DNA from: Bacteroidales bacterium
GTDB lineage: Bacteria; Bacteroidota; Bacteroidia; Bacteroidales; UBA3663
DNA: 51,890 nt
Assembly (NCBI GenBank): GCA_004557315.1
Contig: SFEH01000016.1
Span: 1 to 51,890 of the forward strand
Direction: 5' to 3'
The position numbers were made by a program, and so were the translations under genes. Below, in pieces: positions 16,477 to 23,950 of this stretch. The notes beneath the pieces are model-generated. The model was not told the origin of the DNA, ran no database searches, and saw nothing but the letters and a program-made list of their open reading frames with translations. The stretch's first letter is position 1, and the number at the start of each line of letters is the position of its first letter.

Positions 16477-17244
16477 TTATTTGTCATTGAGTATGTCAAC
16501 ATTGTTAAGAGGCGGAATGCCATCGCATGGTCGCTGAACGACACGCGAATGAGGCGGAACATCGTGAGTGAGCCAGATATTTCCACCTACAATAGTGTCA
16601 TGGCCAATGCGGATCCTGCCAAGCACGGAAGCATTGGAATAGATAGTGACATTGTCTTCGATGATTGGGTGGCGAGGCACATTCATAGGCTTGCCCTGTT
16701 CGTCATACTGGAAGTTCTTGGCTCCGAGAGTCACGCCCTGATAGAGCACCACGTGCGACCCGATGATGGCAGTCTCGCCAATCACCACACCCGTGCCATG
16801 GTCGATGCAGAAATGGTCGCCAATCTGTGCAGCAGGGTGAATGTCGATACCTGTCTCGCTGTGAGCCATCTCGGTGAGCATGCGCGGAATGAGAGGCACG
16901 CCGAGCTGGTAGAGGCAATGGGCAGGACGGTAGTGGAGCATCTCGCGGATGAGCGGATAGCAATAGATCACCTCTGCACGGCTCGCCACGGCAGGGTCGT
17001 TGTGAATGGCAGCATCGACATCCATCTCGACGAGAGAGCGGATCTCGGGCATTTTCCTGCAAAACTCCTTGGTGATGCGCTTGGCTTCTTCTGTATCTTC
17101 GATGACTGTCGAAAGCTGAATCAGCATGAGGGCTTTGAGAAGTGGTTCCGGCTGAGTGGTTGCCGGAAAGAAGTCGGGGAAGATAATCGAACGGATTAGC
17201 TCGACAATCTTCTGCAACTCATTATGTGAAGGCACATTAAACAT
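16477..17244 (-). CDS. cysE: Serine O-acetyltransferase (CysE/EpsC type)
   Basis: 255 residues. A helical N-terminal half is followed by a left-handed beta-helix of hexapeptide repeats: IDIHPAAQIGDHFCIDHGTGVVIGE, then VTLGAKNF, RHPIIEDNVTIYSNASVLG. His of DHGTG and the RHP motif are the catalytic and cofactor residues of the family. It makes O-acetylserine for cysteine synthesis from serine and acetyl-CoA. A -7 box TAACTTTG lies at 17286-17293 on the minus strand. The gene leads a two-gene unit with the carboxylesterase, which has no evident metabolic link. Confidence 0.9.
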   Translation of the reverse strand: MFNVPSHNELQKIVELIRSIIFPDFFPATTQPEPLLKALMLIQLSTVIEDTEEAKRITKEFCRKMPEIRSLVEMDVDAAIHNDPAVASRAEVIYCYPLIREMLHYRPAHCLYQLGVPLIPRMLTEMAHSETGIDIHPAAQIGDHFCIDHGTGVVIGETAIIGSHVVLYQGVTLGAKNFQYDEQGKPMNVPRHPIIEDNVTIYSNASVLGRIRIGHDTIVGGNIWLTHDVPPHSRVVQRPCDGIPPLNNVDILNDK

Positions 17245-17364
17245 AGCAATCGTAATTATCTATCAAAAACATGCAAATTTGGAGACAAAGTTATAAATTA
17301 TTTTTGTTAAATCCTCAATTATTTTGCAGAATATGTAAAAATTGAAAAATTTCTTTGTTTTTGT

Positions 17365-17395
17365 TTTGCAATGTCGTGTAAACCTATTATCTTTG
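17365..17395 (+). promoter_or_regulatory. Promoter of the structured ncRNA
   Basis: TTTG at 17365-17368, exactly 19 nt, TATCTTTG at 17388-17395: one of the best matches to the Bacteroidota consensus in the window, with no protein gene downstream on this strand. Confidence 0.7.
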
Positions 17396-17400
17396 TCGCC

Positions 17401-17636
17401 GAAAGCCGGTAAATGTAGATCGGGAAACTCATCGTTTTACACTTACTGAGGGAAATTGTCAGCTGAAGGCGGGCTACCAGCCACCACGACACCGTAAAGA
17501 CCAGCTTGCTGAGTTGCATGGGTACCACCGGGGTGGACAGTCATCACGACGAGAGGAAGATTACGGAGGCGAAGCAATCCTCAAATCTTACATTTATAGG
17601 AGTTTCATCACGTCCTAAATGCCGGTTTTCTTTTTT
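17401..17636 (+). ncRNA. Structured non-coding RNA, candidate 6S/Bacteroidales-1-like
   Basis: A strong promoter predicts a start near 17401 and the sequence ends in a T6 tract at 17631-17636. The first nine transcribed bases, GAAAGCCGG (17401-17409), pair with CCGGTTTTC (17622-17630), so 5' and 3' ends close one long helix, as in 6S-type RNAs. Internal hairpins include TGTAGAT with ATCGTTTTACA near the 5' end and a GAGGA/TCCTC stem near 17555-17600. It lies between convergent ilvC and the cysE promoter. It lacks the conserved parts of RNase P RNA, tmRNA and SRP RNA. A short minus-strand frame across it looks spurious. The family name is a guess. Confidence 0.55.
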
Positions 17637-17649
17637 GCCAATCCTTACA

Positions 17650-17696
17650 CAAAAATAAAACAGCTACAGAATCACTTCTGCAGCTGTTCTTTTTTA
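17650..17696. terminator. Bidirectional terminator between ilvC and the ncRNA
   Basis: Stem AACAGCT-A-CAGAA (17659-17671) with TTCTG-C-AGCTGTT (17676-17688), flanked by A/T tracts on both sides; it ends the ilv operon on the minus strand. Confidence 0.85.
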
Positions 17697-17713
17697 TTCA
17701 GCAAAGCTTCACA

Positions 17714-18757
17714 TTAGTTGTTCTCAGGACGGAGCTGACGAACAGTGACAGCAGTCTGCCACATCTCAGACTCACGGAGAGCCTTAAGCTCCTTCTCGAG
17801 ACCCTGACGATAGTCAGGCTTAGAATTAGCGTCGATTGAGATCTGAGCCTCGTTACCAGACTTGACTGACTCGTAGAGCTTCTGAACTACAGGCTTGCAA
17901 GCATCGTGGAATGGGCCCATCCAGTCGAGAGCACCACGCTGTGCAGTAGTAGAGCAGTTAGCATACATCCAGTCCATACCGTTCTTTGCGAAGAGTGGCA
18001 TGAGCGACTGAGTGAGCTCCTCAACTGTCTCGTTGAATGCCTCAGAAGGAGTGTGACCGTTCTCACGGAGAACCTCATACTGAGCAAGGAGGAGACCCTG
18101 GATTGCACCCATGAGCGAACCACGCTCACCAGTAAGGTCAGAAGTTGCCTCACGCTGGAATGTAGTCTCGAACATGTAGCCAGAACCGATACCGATACCG
18201 AGAGCGAGAGTACGATCCATAGCACGGCCAGTAGCATCCTGATAGATAGCGTATGAAGAGTTCAAGCCACGACCCTCAAGGAACATTGTACGGAGTGAAG
18301 TACCAGAACCCTTAGGAGCAACCATGATAACGTCATAGTCCTTGCCAGGAACCACACCTGTGCGGTCGTTCCAAGTGATAGCGAAGCCATGAGAGAAATA
18401 GAGAGCCTTGCCTGCAGTGAGGTACTTCTTCAAAGTAGGCCATACGCTCATTACTGCTGCATCAGAGAGCAGGCACATGATGATAGTAGCCTTCTCAGCA
18501 GCCTCCTCGATTGAGAAGAGAGTCTCTCCTGGCACCCAGCCATCAGAAATAGCCTTGTCGAAAGTCTTGCCTGCACGCTGGCCAACGATCACGTTGAAGC
18601 CGTTGTCGCGGAGGTTCAAAGACTGACCAGGGCCCTGTACGCCATAGCCGATTACTGCAATTGTCTCGTCTTTCAAGATTTCACGAGCCTTTTCAAGAGG
18701 GAATTCCTCGCGGGTTACGACATTTTCGATAACGCCGCCAAAATTCATCTGAGCCAT
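17714..18757 (-). CDS. ilvC: Ketol-acid reductoisomerase
   Basis: 347 residues, a class I (short) enzyme. The Rossmann motif is GYGVQGPGQ near residue 39; acetohydroxy-acid handling motifs include MVAPKGSG and the C-terminal knotted domain with ETTFQREATSDLTGERG, whose D and E residues bind the two Mg ions. It isomerises and reduces acetolactate or acetohydroxybutyrate with NADPH in valine and isoleucine synthesis. It is last in the ilvD-ilvB-ilvN-ilvC operon, 51 nt after ilvN. Codon use is strongly biased toward one set, as for a highly expressed gene. Confidence 0.97.
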   Translation of the reverse strand: MAQMNFGGVIENVVTREEFPLEKAREILKDETIAVIGYGVQGPGQSLNLRDNGFNVIVGQRAGKTFDKAISDGWVPGETLFSIEEAAEKATIIMCLLSDAAVMSVWPTLKKYLTAGKALYFSHGFAITWNDRTGVVPGKDYDVIMVAPKGSGTSLRTMFLEGRGLNSSYAIYQDATGRAMDRTLALGIGIGSGYMFETTFQREATSDLTGERGSLMGAIQGLLLAQYEVLRENGHTPSEAFNETVEELTQSLMPLFAKNGMDWMYANCSTTAQRGALDWMGPFHDACKPVVQKLYESVKSGNEAQISIDANSKPDYRQGLEKELKALRESEMWQTAVTVRQLRPENN

Positions 18758-18808
18758 AATTGTAAATGTTTAATTGTTGTAATATTGTTGTTTTCTAATT
18801 GTTCGTTA

Positions 18809-19636
18809 TCAATTCGCATCACGTTCCTCCTCGCGCTTGGTGAGGTACTGATCGAGGCGCTCGATGCATGAGCGGGTGATGGCGATACGGCCTGAACGGG
18901 CAAACTGAAGCACGCATCCCTTGGCATTGAGCTGCTGGAAGAGCGACATGACCTCGGCTGTGATGCCTGTCTTGACCACTGTAGTATATGTCGGATTGAC
19001 CTCGACCATCTGTGCCTCATGATGGCGCACGATGCGCGAGATGTCAGGATCGGCAAGCACCATAGGCGTAGAGAGCTTGAGCAGCGATGTCTCGTTGATG
19101 AAGATCTCCTGATCGACGAAGCAGTTGGCCTGGAGCACGTCGATCTTCTTCTCAATCTGCTTGACCAGCATCTCTGCCATCTCCTGCTTGCAGTAGCAAG
19201 TGATGGTGTATTTATGCACGCCAGGAGTGCTCGATGCGCACACGTTCAGGCTCTCGATATTGACCTGACGGCGTGTGAAGACTGCCGTGATCTGATTGAG
19301 GATACCGGCAAAGTTCTCTGAATAGATGATGAGAGTATAGAGAGTCAAGCCCTGATGATTGCTGCTGAGCAATGCGCCCTCGCGGCCAGCGGTTGCCGGA
19401 CGCACCACGGCGTTCTTGCTGAATGTCTCGACCTGTGTGCCTGGCTTGGTGTCCTCATCGAGAGTGGCCAAGCGCTCACGCTGCAGGTTCTTCTCATACG
19501 AGTTGCGATCGACAGCAGCAGCAGCCTGAACAGCAGCGAGAAGAGCATCCTGAGCCTGCTGCTCGTTGCATCGCCTCTCGCAGGTGTTGCAGTCGCCACA
19601 CTCGGCAGCTCCGTATTTTGTATTATTGTCGTTCAT
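18809..19636 (-). CDS. ilvN: Acetolactate synthase regulatory subunit with Cys-rich N-terminal extension
   Basis: 275 residues, about 90 longer than a usual IlvN. The ACT domain begins near residue 97 (LTLYTLIIYSENFAGILNQI) and continues with RRQVNIESLNV; a second regulatory half follows to the C-terminus. It would confer valine feedback on IlvB. The extra N-terminal region holds four cysteines in C-x2-C-x2-C-x3-C (C13, C16, C19, C23) and an Ala/Gln-rich stretch. The cluster suggests metal or redox sensing, but that is inference. It lies 26 nt after ilvB in the ilv operon. Confidence 0.88.
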   Translation of the reverse strand: MNDNNTKYGAAECGDCNTCERRCNEQQAQDALLAAVQAAAAVDRNSYEKNLQRERLATLDEDTKPGTQVETFSKNAVVRPATAGREGALLSSNHQGLTLYTLIIYSENFAGILNQITAVFTRRQVNIESLNVCASSTPGVHKYTITCYCKQEMAEMLVKQIEKKIDVLQANCFVDQEIFINETSLLKLSTPMVLADPDISRIVRHHEAQMVEVNPTYTTVVKTGITAEVMSLFQQLNAKGCVLQFARSGRIAITRSCIERLDQYLTKREEERDAN

Positions 19637-19662
19637 TTCTGTTTTCTGTTATTTCATACTTT

Positions 19663-21360
19663 TCACTTCACCTCCAGCAACATCTCGTCAACATTGCCAC
19701 CAGGAGGGGTCATAGGCAGGATGTTGTCTTCCTCAAGCACTGCACATTGCAGAAGATAAGGACCCTTGGTGTCGAGCATCTCACGGATGGCAGCATCAAG
19801 ATCCTTGCGATCGACTACCGTGCGGCATGGGATGCCATAGCCCTTTGCAATGAGCTCGTAGTCGGGATTGACCATCGGAGTGAACGAATAGCGCTTGTCG
19901 AAGAACATATATTGCCACTGACGCACATTGCCCAGATAGTTGTTGTTGAGAAGGATCATCTTCACAGGACACTGCTGCTCCATGATTGTGCCAAACTCCT
20001 GAATGGTCATCTGGAGTCCGCCATCGCCCGCAAACATGCACACTGTGCGGTCAGGAGCTCCAAAGGTAGCACCGATGGCAGCAGGAATGCCGAAGCCCAT
20101 TGTTCCGCAGCCACCCGATGTTACCACCGAACGAGGCTTGGTGAACTTGAAGTAACGGCAGGCGAACATCTGGTTCTGACCCACGTCGGTCACCATGATG
20201 GCCTCGTGGTTGGTAGCTTCGCTCACCTTGCGCACCACCTCTGCCATGAGCAACGGACCCTCAGTCGGATTGAGAGCTGGCTCTATTACCTTATTATATT
20301 CTTTCTCTTCGTATGGCTTGAAGCCTGCAATCCATGAGTCGTGCTTTGCGCTATCGACCAATGGGAGGATGTCGGCCAATGTCTGCTTGCAATCGCCCAA
20401 GACTGCCAGGTTGACCTTCACGTTCTTGTCAATCTCCGATGGGTCGATTTCGAAATGTATGATCTTGGCCTGCTTTGCGTATGTCTTGAGATTGCCTGTC
20501 ACACGGTCGTCGAAGCGCATACCGATGGCGATGAGCAAGTCGCACTGATTGGTCATCACATTAGGCGCGAGGTTGCCGTGCATGCCGAGGCGGCCCATAT
20601 TGAGCGGATGGTCGCTTGGCGCAGCCGAGAGTCCGAGGAAAGTCTGTCCGAATGGTATCTGAGCCTTCTCACAGAGGTCGAGCAGTTCCTTGTGAGCACC
20701 AGCGAGCTCAACGCCCTGACCCACGAGGATGAATGGCTTGACCGACTCGTTGATCATCTGTGCTGCCTTCTCGATCACGCTCTTCTCGCACTGTGGCACA
20801 GGCTTGTACGAACGGATGAAATCGACCTTCTGAGGCTCGTATTCAAACATTGCCGTCTGAGCGTTCTTGGTGAAGTCGAGCACCACAGGTCCTGGGCGAC
20901 CCGACTTGGCGATATAGAAAGCGCGAGCCACAGCCCATGCGATGTCTTCAGCACGGCGTATCTGGTAGTTCCACTTGGTGATTGGCTGAGTCACGCCCAC
21001 CACATCGACCTCCTGGAAAGCGTCGGTACCGAGCAGCGAAGCTCCTACCTGACCGCAGATCACCACGAGAGGAGTCGAATCGACCATTGCGTCAGCCACG
21101 CCGGTGATGGTGTTCATTGCGCCAGGACCCGAAGTCACGATGACGCATCCCACCTTGCCACTCACGCGGGCATATCCCTGAGCCGCATGCACTGCACCCT
21201 GCTCATGACGCACGAGTATATGATTGAGCGTTTCCTTATGATCATAGAGAGCATCGTAGGTAGGCATGATGGCACCTCCTGGGTAGCCAAAGAGGATATC
21301 CACACCTTCGTGCTCCAGCGAGCGCATCAGCGCTTCTGCACCACTAATTTTCTCTGCCAT
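19663..21360 (-). CDS. ilvB: Acetolactate synthase large (catalytic) subunit
   Basis: 565 residues. Thiamine diphosphate enzyme features: GYPGGAIMPTYDAL, the catalytic Glu in LVRHEQGAVHAAQGYAR, TSGPGAMNTITG, and the ThDP/Mg motif GDGGLQMTIQE...NNNYLGNVRQWQ. It condenses two pyruvates, or pyruvate and 2-oxobutyrate, in branched-chain amino acid synthesis. Its start codon overlaps the ilvD stop by one base (TAATG), which indicates translational coupling. Confidence 0.96.
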   Translation of the reverse strand: MAEKISGAEALMRSLEHEGVDILFGYPGGAIMPTYDALYDHKETLNHILVRHEQGAVHAAQGYARVSGKVGCVIVTSGPGAMNTITGVADAMVDSTPLVVICGQVGASLLGTDAFQEVDVVGVTQPITKWNYQIRRAEDIAWAVARAFYIAKSGRPGPVVLDFTKNAQTAMFEYEPQKVDFIRSYKPVPQCEKSVIEKAAQMINESVKPFILVGQGVELAGAHKELLDLCEKAQIPFGQTFLGLSAAPSDHPLNMGRLGMHGNLAPNVMTNQCDLLIAIGMRFDDRVTGNLKTYAKQAKIIHFEIDPSEIDKNVKVNLAVLGDCKQTLADILPLVDSAKHDSWIAGFKPYEEKEYNKVIEPALNPTEGPLLMAEVVRKVSEATNHEAIMVTDVGQNQMFACRYFKFTKPRSVVTSGGCGTMGFGIPAAIGATFGAPDRTVCMFAGDGGLQMTIQEFGTIMEQQCPVKMILLNNNYLGNVRQWQYMFFDKRYSFTPMVNPDYELIAKGYGIPCRTVVDRKDLDAAIREMLDTKGPYLLQCAVLEEDNILPMTPPGGNVDEMLLEVK

Positions 21361-23162
21361 TATTCAATGATTCTTACGCCGCCTTTGTCGGCCGATGATA
21401 CTGACTGTGCATAAGCGCGGAGAGCCTTGCTTACGACACGATTGCGCTTGAGAGGCTGCATTGGACGAGCCTCAAGTTCCTCGTCCGAGAGCTTGACGTT
21501 GATCGAACGAGATGGGATGTCGATGACGATGATGTCGCCGTCCTTGATCTTGCCAATGGCACCGCCTGAAGCTGCCTCTGGTGAGATATGTCCGATCGAG
21601 AGGCCTGAAGTACCGCCCGAGAAACGGCCGTCGGTGATGAGGGCACATTCCTTGCCCATGTGCATCGACTTGATATATGATGTCGGATAGAGCATTTCCT
21701 GCATGCCAGGACCGCCCTTTGGACCTTCGTGAGTGATGACTACGCAGTCGCCCTTCTTGACCTTTCCGCCGAGGATGCCTTCGCAAGCATCTTCCTGCGA
21801 GTCGAACACCACTGCCGGGCCTTCGAAGTGCCAGAGCTCTGGAGCCACACCAGCTGTCTTGACCACGCAGCCGTCCTTGGCGATGTTGCCGAAGAGCACA
21901 GCCATACCACCGTCCTTGGTGTAGGCATGTTCGATGTCGCGGATGCAGCCGTTCACACGGTCGGTGTCGAGTGATGGCCACTGAGTGTCCTGCGAGCCCA
22001 TCTTGGTCGAGAACTTACCAGCTGGAGCCGATGAGTAGATTCGCATTGCTTCAGGGTCGATGGTCTCGCCTGTGATACTGTATTTCTTGATGTCCTCGCC
22101 GAGCGTTGCACCATTGACGCGCTTGCAGCTGAGGTCAAGCAGGTTGCCCTTTGCCAGTTCGCCGAGGATGCCGAGGATGCCGCCAGCGCGGTTCTCTTCC
22201 TGAATGCTGTACTTCTGCCAGTTTGGAGCGAGCTTGCAGAGGAATGGCACCTTGCGCGAGAGAGCGTCGATGTCCTGCATCTTGAAGTCAACGCCAGCCT
22301 CCTGTGCTACGGCAAGCAGGTGGAGCACTGTATTGGTCGATGCGCCCATGGCGATGTCGAGTGTCATAGCGTTGAGGAATGCTGCGCGAGTTGCGATGCT
22401 GCGTGGGAGCACGCTCTCGTCGCCGTCCTCATAATATGCCAAGGCGTTCTTCACGATGAGTGCTGCAGCGTCCTTGAATAGCTGGATGCGGTTGACGTGA
22501 GTGGCAAGGATTGAGCCATTGCCTGGCAGCGAGAGGCCGATAGCCTCGGTGAGTGAGTTCATTGAGTTGGCAGTGAACATGCCCGAACAAGCGCCGCAAC
22601 CAGGGCATGCTGAATGTTCAACCTGGTCGAGCTCCTCGTCGCTCACTGTAGGGTCGCCACCCTTGATCATGGCAGTGATGAGGTCGGCATTCTCGCCGTT
22701 CCACTTGCCAGCCTCCATCGGACCGCCGCTCACGAATACAGCAGGGATATTGAGGCGCATGGCAGCCATGAGCATACCTGGAGTGATCTTGTCGCAGTTG
22801 GAGATGCAGATCATCGCATCTGCCTTGTGTGCGTTGCACATGTATTCAACCGAGTCGGCAATGATGTCACGCGAAGGAAGCGAATACAACATACCGTCGT
22901 GACCCATGGCAATACCGTCGTCGATGGCGATAGTGTTGAATTCGGCAGCATAGCAGCCAAGCTTCTCGATCTCGGCCTTGACGATCTGACCAATCTCGTG
23001 AAGGTGAGTGTGACCAGGGACGAACTGTGTAAACGAATTGACGATAGCGATGATTGGCTTGCCAAACTGCTCGCGCTTCATACCATTGGCTACCCAAAGG
23101 GCACGGGCGCCAGCCATGCGGCGACCCACGGTAGTCTGAGCACTTCGAAGTTGAATTTTCAT
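21360..23162 (-). CDS. ilvD: Dihydroxy-acid dehydratase
   Basis: 600 residues. Cluster and metal motifs are present: SNCDKITPGMLMAAMRL, HSACPGCGACSGMFTANSMN and the C-terminal DGRFSGGTSGLSIGHISPEAA. It dehydrates dihydroxy-isovalerate and dihydroxy-methylvalerate to the 2-oxo acids. It is the first protein gene of the ilv operon. Its ATG lies 45 nt downstream of the tRNA-Gly gene on the same strand, with no promoter visible in that gap, so the operon seems to be read from the tRNA promoter at 23321-23352. Confidence 0.97.
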   Translation of the reverse strand: MKIQLRSAQTTVGRRMAGARALWVANGMKREQFGKPIIAIVNSFTQFVPGHTHLHEIGQIVKAEIEKLGCYAAEFNTIAIDDGIAMGHDGMLYSLPSRDIIADSVEYMCNAHKADAMICISNCDKITPGMLMAAMRLNIPAVFVSGGPMEAGKWNGENADLITAMIKGGDPTVSDEELDQVEHSACPGCGACSGMFTANSMNSLTEAIGLSLPGNGSILATHVNRIQLFKDAAALIVKNALAYYEDGDESVLPRSIATRAAFLNAMTLDIAMGASTNTVLHLLAVAQEAGVDFKMQDIDALSRKVPFLCKLAPNWQKYSIQEENRAGGILGILGELAKGNLLDLSCKRVNGATLGEDIKKYSITGETIDPEAMRIYSSAPAGKFSTKMGSQDTQWPSLDTDRVNGCIRDIEHAYTKDGGMAVLFGNIAKDGCVVKTAGVAPELWHFEGPAVVFDSQEDACEGILGGKVKKGDCVVITHEGPKGGPGMQEMLYPTSYIKSMHMGKECALITDGRFSGGTSGLSIGHISPEAASGGAIGKIKDGDIIVIDIPSRSINVKLSDEELEARPMQPLKRNRVVSKALRAYAQSVSSADKGGVRIIE

Positions 23163-23207
23163 ATCTGTCTATTATATTTTTTGATTCTACATAACCATAA
23201 TTTCCTG

Positions 23208-23280
23208 AGCGATAAACGGGACTCGAACCCGCGACTTTCGGCTTGGGAAGCCGACGCTCTACCAACTGAGCTATTATCGC
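23208..23280 (-). tRNA. tRNA-Gly (anticodon CCC)
   Basis: The 73-nt cloverleaf on the minus strand has acceptor GCGATAA/TTATCGC, anticodon stem TCGGC/GCCGA with loop TTCCCAA (anticodon CCC, reads GGG), a T-arm with GGTTCGAGTCC, and discriminator T as expected for Gly. No CCA is encoded. Confidence 0.95.
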
Positions 23281-23320
23281 AATAACACTCACCCACTTTC
23301 GGCTTGCTTAAAATAGTATG

Positions 23321-23352
23321 CAAAGATAAGCAAAATTTTCAATATGTTCAAT
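23321..23352 (-). promoter_or_regulatory. Promoter for tRNA-Gly, probably also the ilv operon
   Basis: On the minus strand ATTG (23349-23352), 20 nt, TATCTTTG (23321-23328), 40 nt before the tRNA 5' end. Confidence 0.6.
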
Positions 23353-23528
23353 TTCTGATGATATAAATTGCGTTTTACCACATAAAAATAGCAATTTTTT
23401 ACATATTGTTTGCCAAAGTGGTCAAGAAATGAAGTCTATATTGCACAATTTCAAAGATTGTGTCTGTCAATAGCAAGTGGCCAGTTCGATATTGACGGTG
23501 CAAAGATAATCATAAAAAAATAGTGCCC

Positions 23529-23558
23529 GTCCGTATTTGTCCGTATTTGTCCGTTTTA
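23529..23558. repeat. Three tandem 10-bp repeats
   Basis: GTCCGTATTT twice, then GTCCGTTTTA, directly head to tail, inside the gene-free repeat-rich segment 23353-23920. Confidence 0.85.
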
Positions 23559-23624
23559 GTTATTTTTTTTCAAAAAAAATTTTGGACAAATCCATTCAGC
23601 ATTTTCCTGGGCAGAACACATCGC

Positions 23625-23776
23625 GGTGTCAAAGTGTCGAAGTGTCATGGTGTCAAAGTACACTACAGAATATGTCGTTATGAGCTTTTAATATATATAT
23701 ATTAAATATAATTTATAGGCGAATTTTCGCGCCCCGACATTAGTTTGACACCATGACACTTCGACACTTTGACACC
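23625..23776. repeat. Perfect 33-bp inverted repeat built of 8-bp units, 86-nt loop
   Basis: Arms at 23625-23657 and 23744-23776 are exact reverse complements. Each arm is a series of 8-nt units of the form GTGTCNNN (GTGTCAAA, GTGTCGAA, GTGTCATG, GTGTCAAA). The loop holds further palindromes: ATGTCG with CGACAT extending the stem, an AT-only palindrome near 23690, and GCGAA/TTCGC near 23720. This would fold as a very stable cruciform or RNA hairpin. There is no ORF inside. It could be a miniature mobile element, a REP-like element or the scar of a larger one. Confidence 0.85.
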
Positions 23777-23893
23777 GACATTTTGTAACATGCTAATTTT
23801 CAACACTTTTTCTTTTCTCAAATAATAAAAACCCCAAACAATAAGCGGTTTTCCTTGCTTCAAAAGCTGCTTGTTGAGCCACTTTTCACTGAT

Positions 23894-23950
23894 TTTCCCT
23901 ACAAATCCCCTTCATTTCCCTTAGTAATATAAGGGGTTTGTAAGGGGAAA
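23894..23950. repeat. Imperfect 20-bp inverted repeat at the end of the lumazine-synthase-like frame
   Basis: Arms 23894-23912 and 23931-23950 share CCCCTT/AAGGGG, ACAAA/TTTGT and TTTCCC/GGGAAA blocks; an alternative inner stem CCCTTA/TAAGGG is also possible. No T tract follows, so it is not a standard terminator. Confidence 0.6.

Noticed and set aside
14844..16586. Longer N-terminus for the carboxylesterase starting at 16586
   Set aside because: It would overlap the serine acetyltransferase gene and hide a good signal peptide that begins at 16469.
17319..17528. Short minus-strand frames across the ncRNA, including one with HPGGTHATQQAGLYG
   Set aside because: No start signal or family match; the plus-strand promoter, end-pairing helix and terminator favour an RNA gene.
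17401..17636. RNase P RNA, tmRNA, SRP RNA or a riboswitch
   Set aside because: The conserved parts (for example GAGGAAAGTCC, a tRNA-like CCA end, GGAAGCAG loop) are absent, and no gene follows in the right direction for a riboswitch.
20341..21414. 357-codon open frame antisense to ilvB
   Set aside because: Shadow of a certain ilvB gene with full ThDP motifs.
23494..23508. Minus-strand promoter (TATCTTTG at 23501-23508) for a small RNA
   Set aside because: No -33 element at the right spacing and no terminator before the tRNA-Gly promoter.
23529..23776. CRISPR array
   Set aside because: Units are 8-10 bp, lack spacers of regular length, and no cas gene is present.
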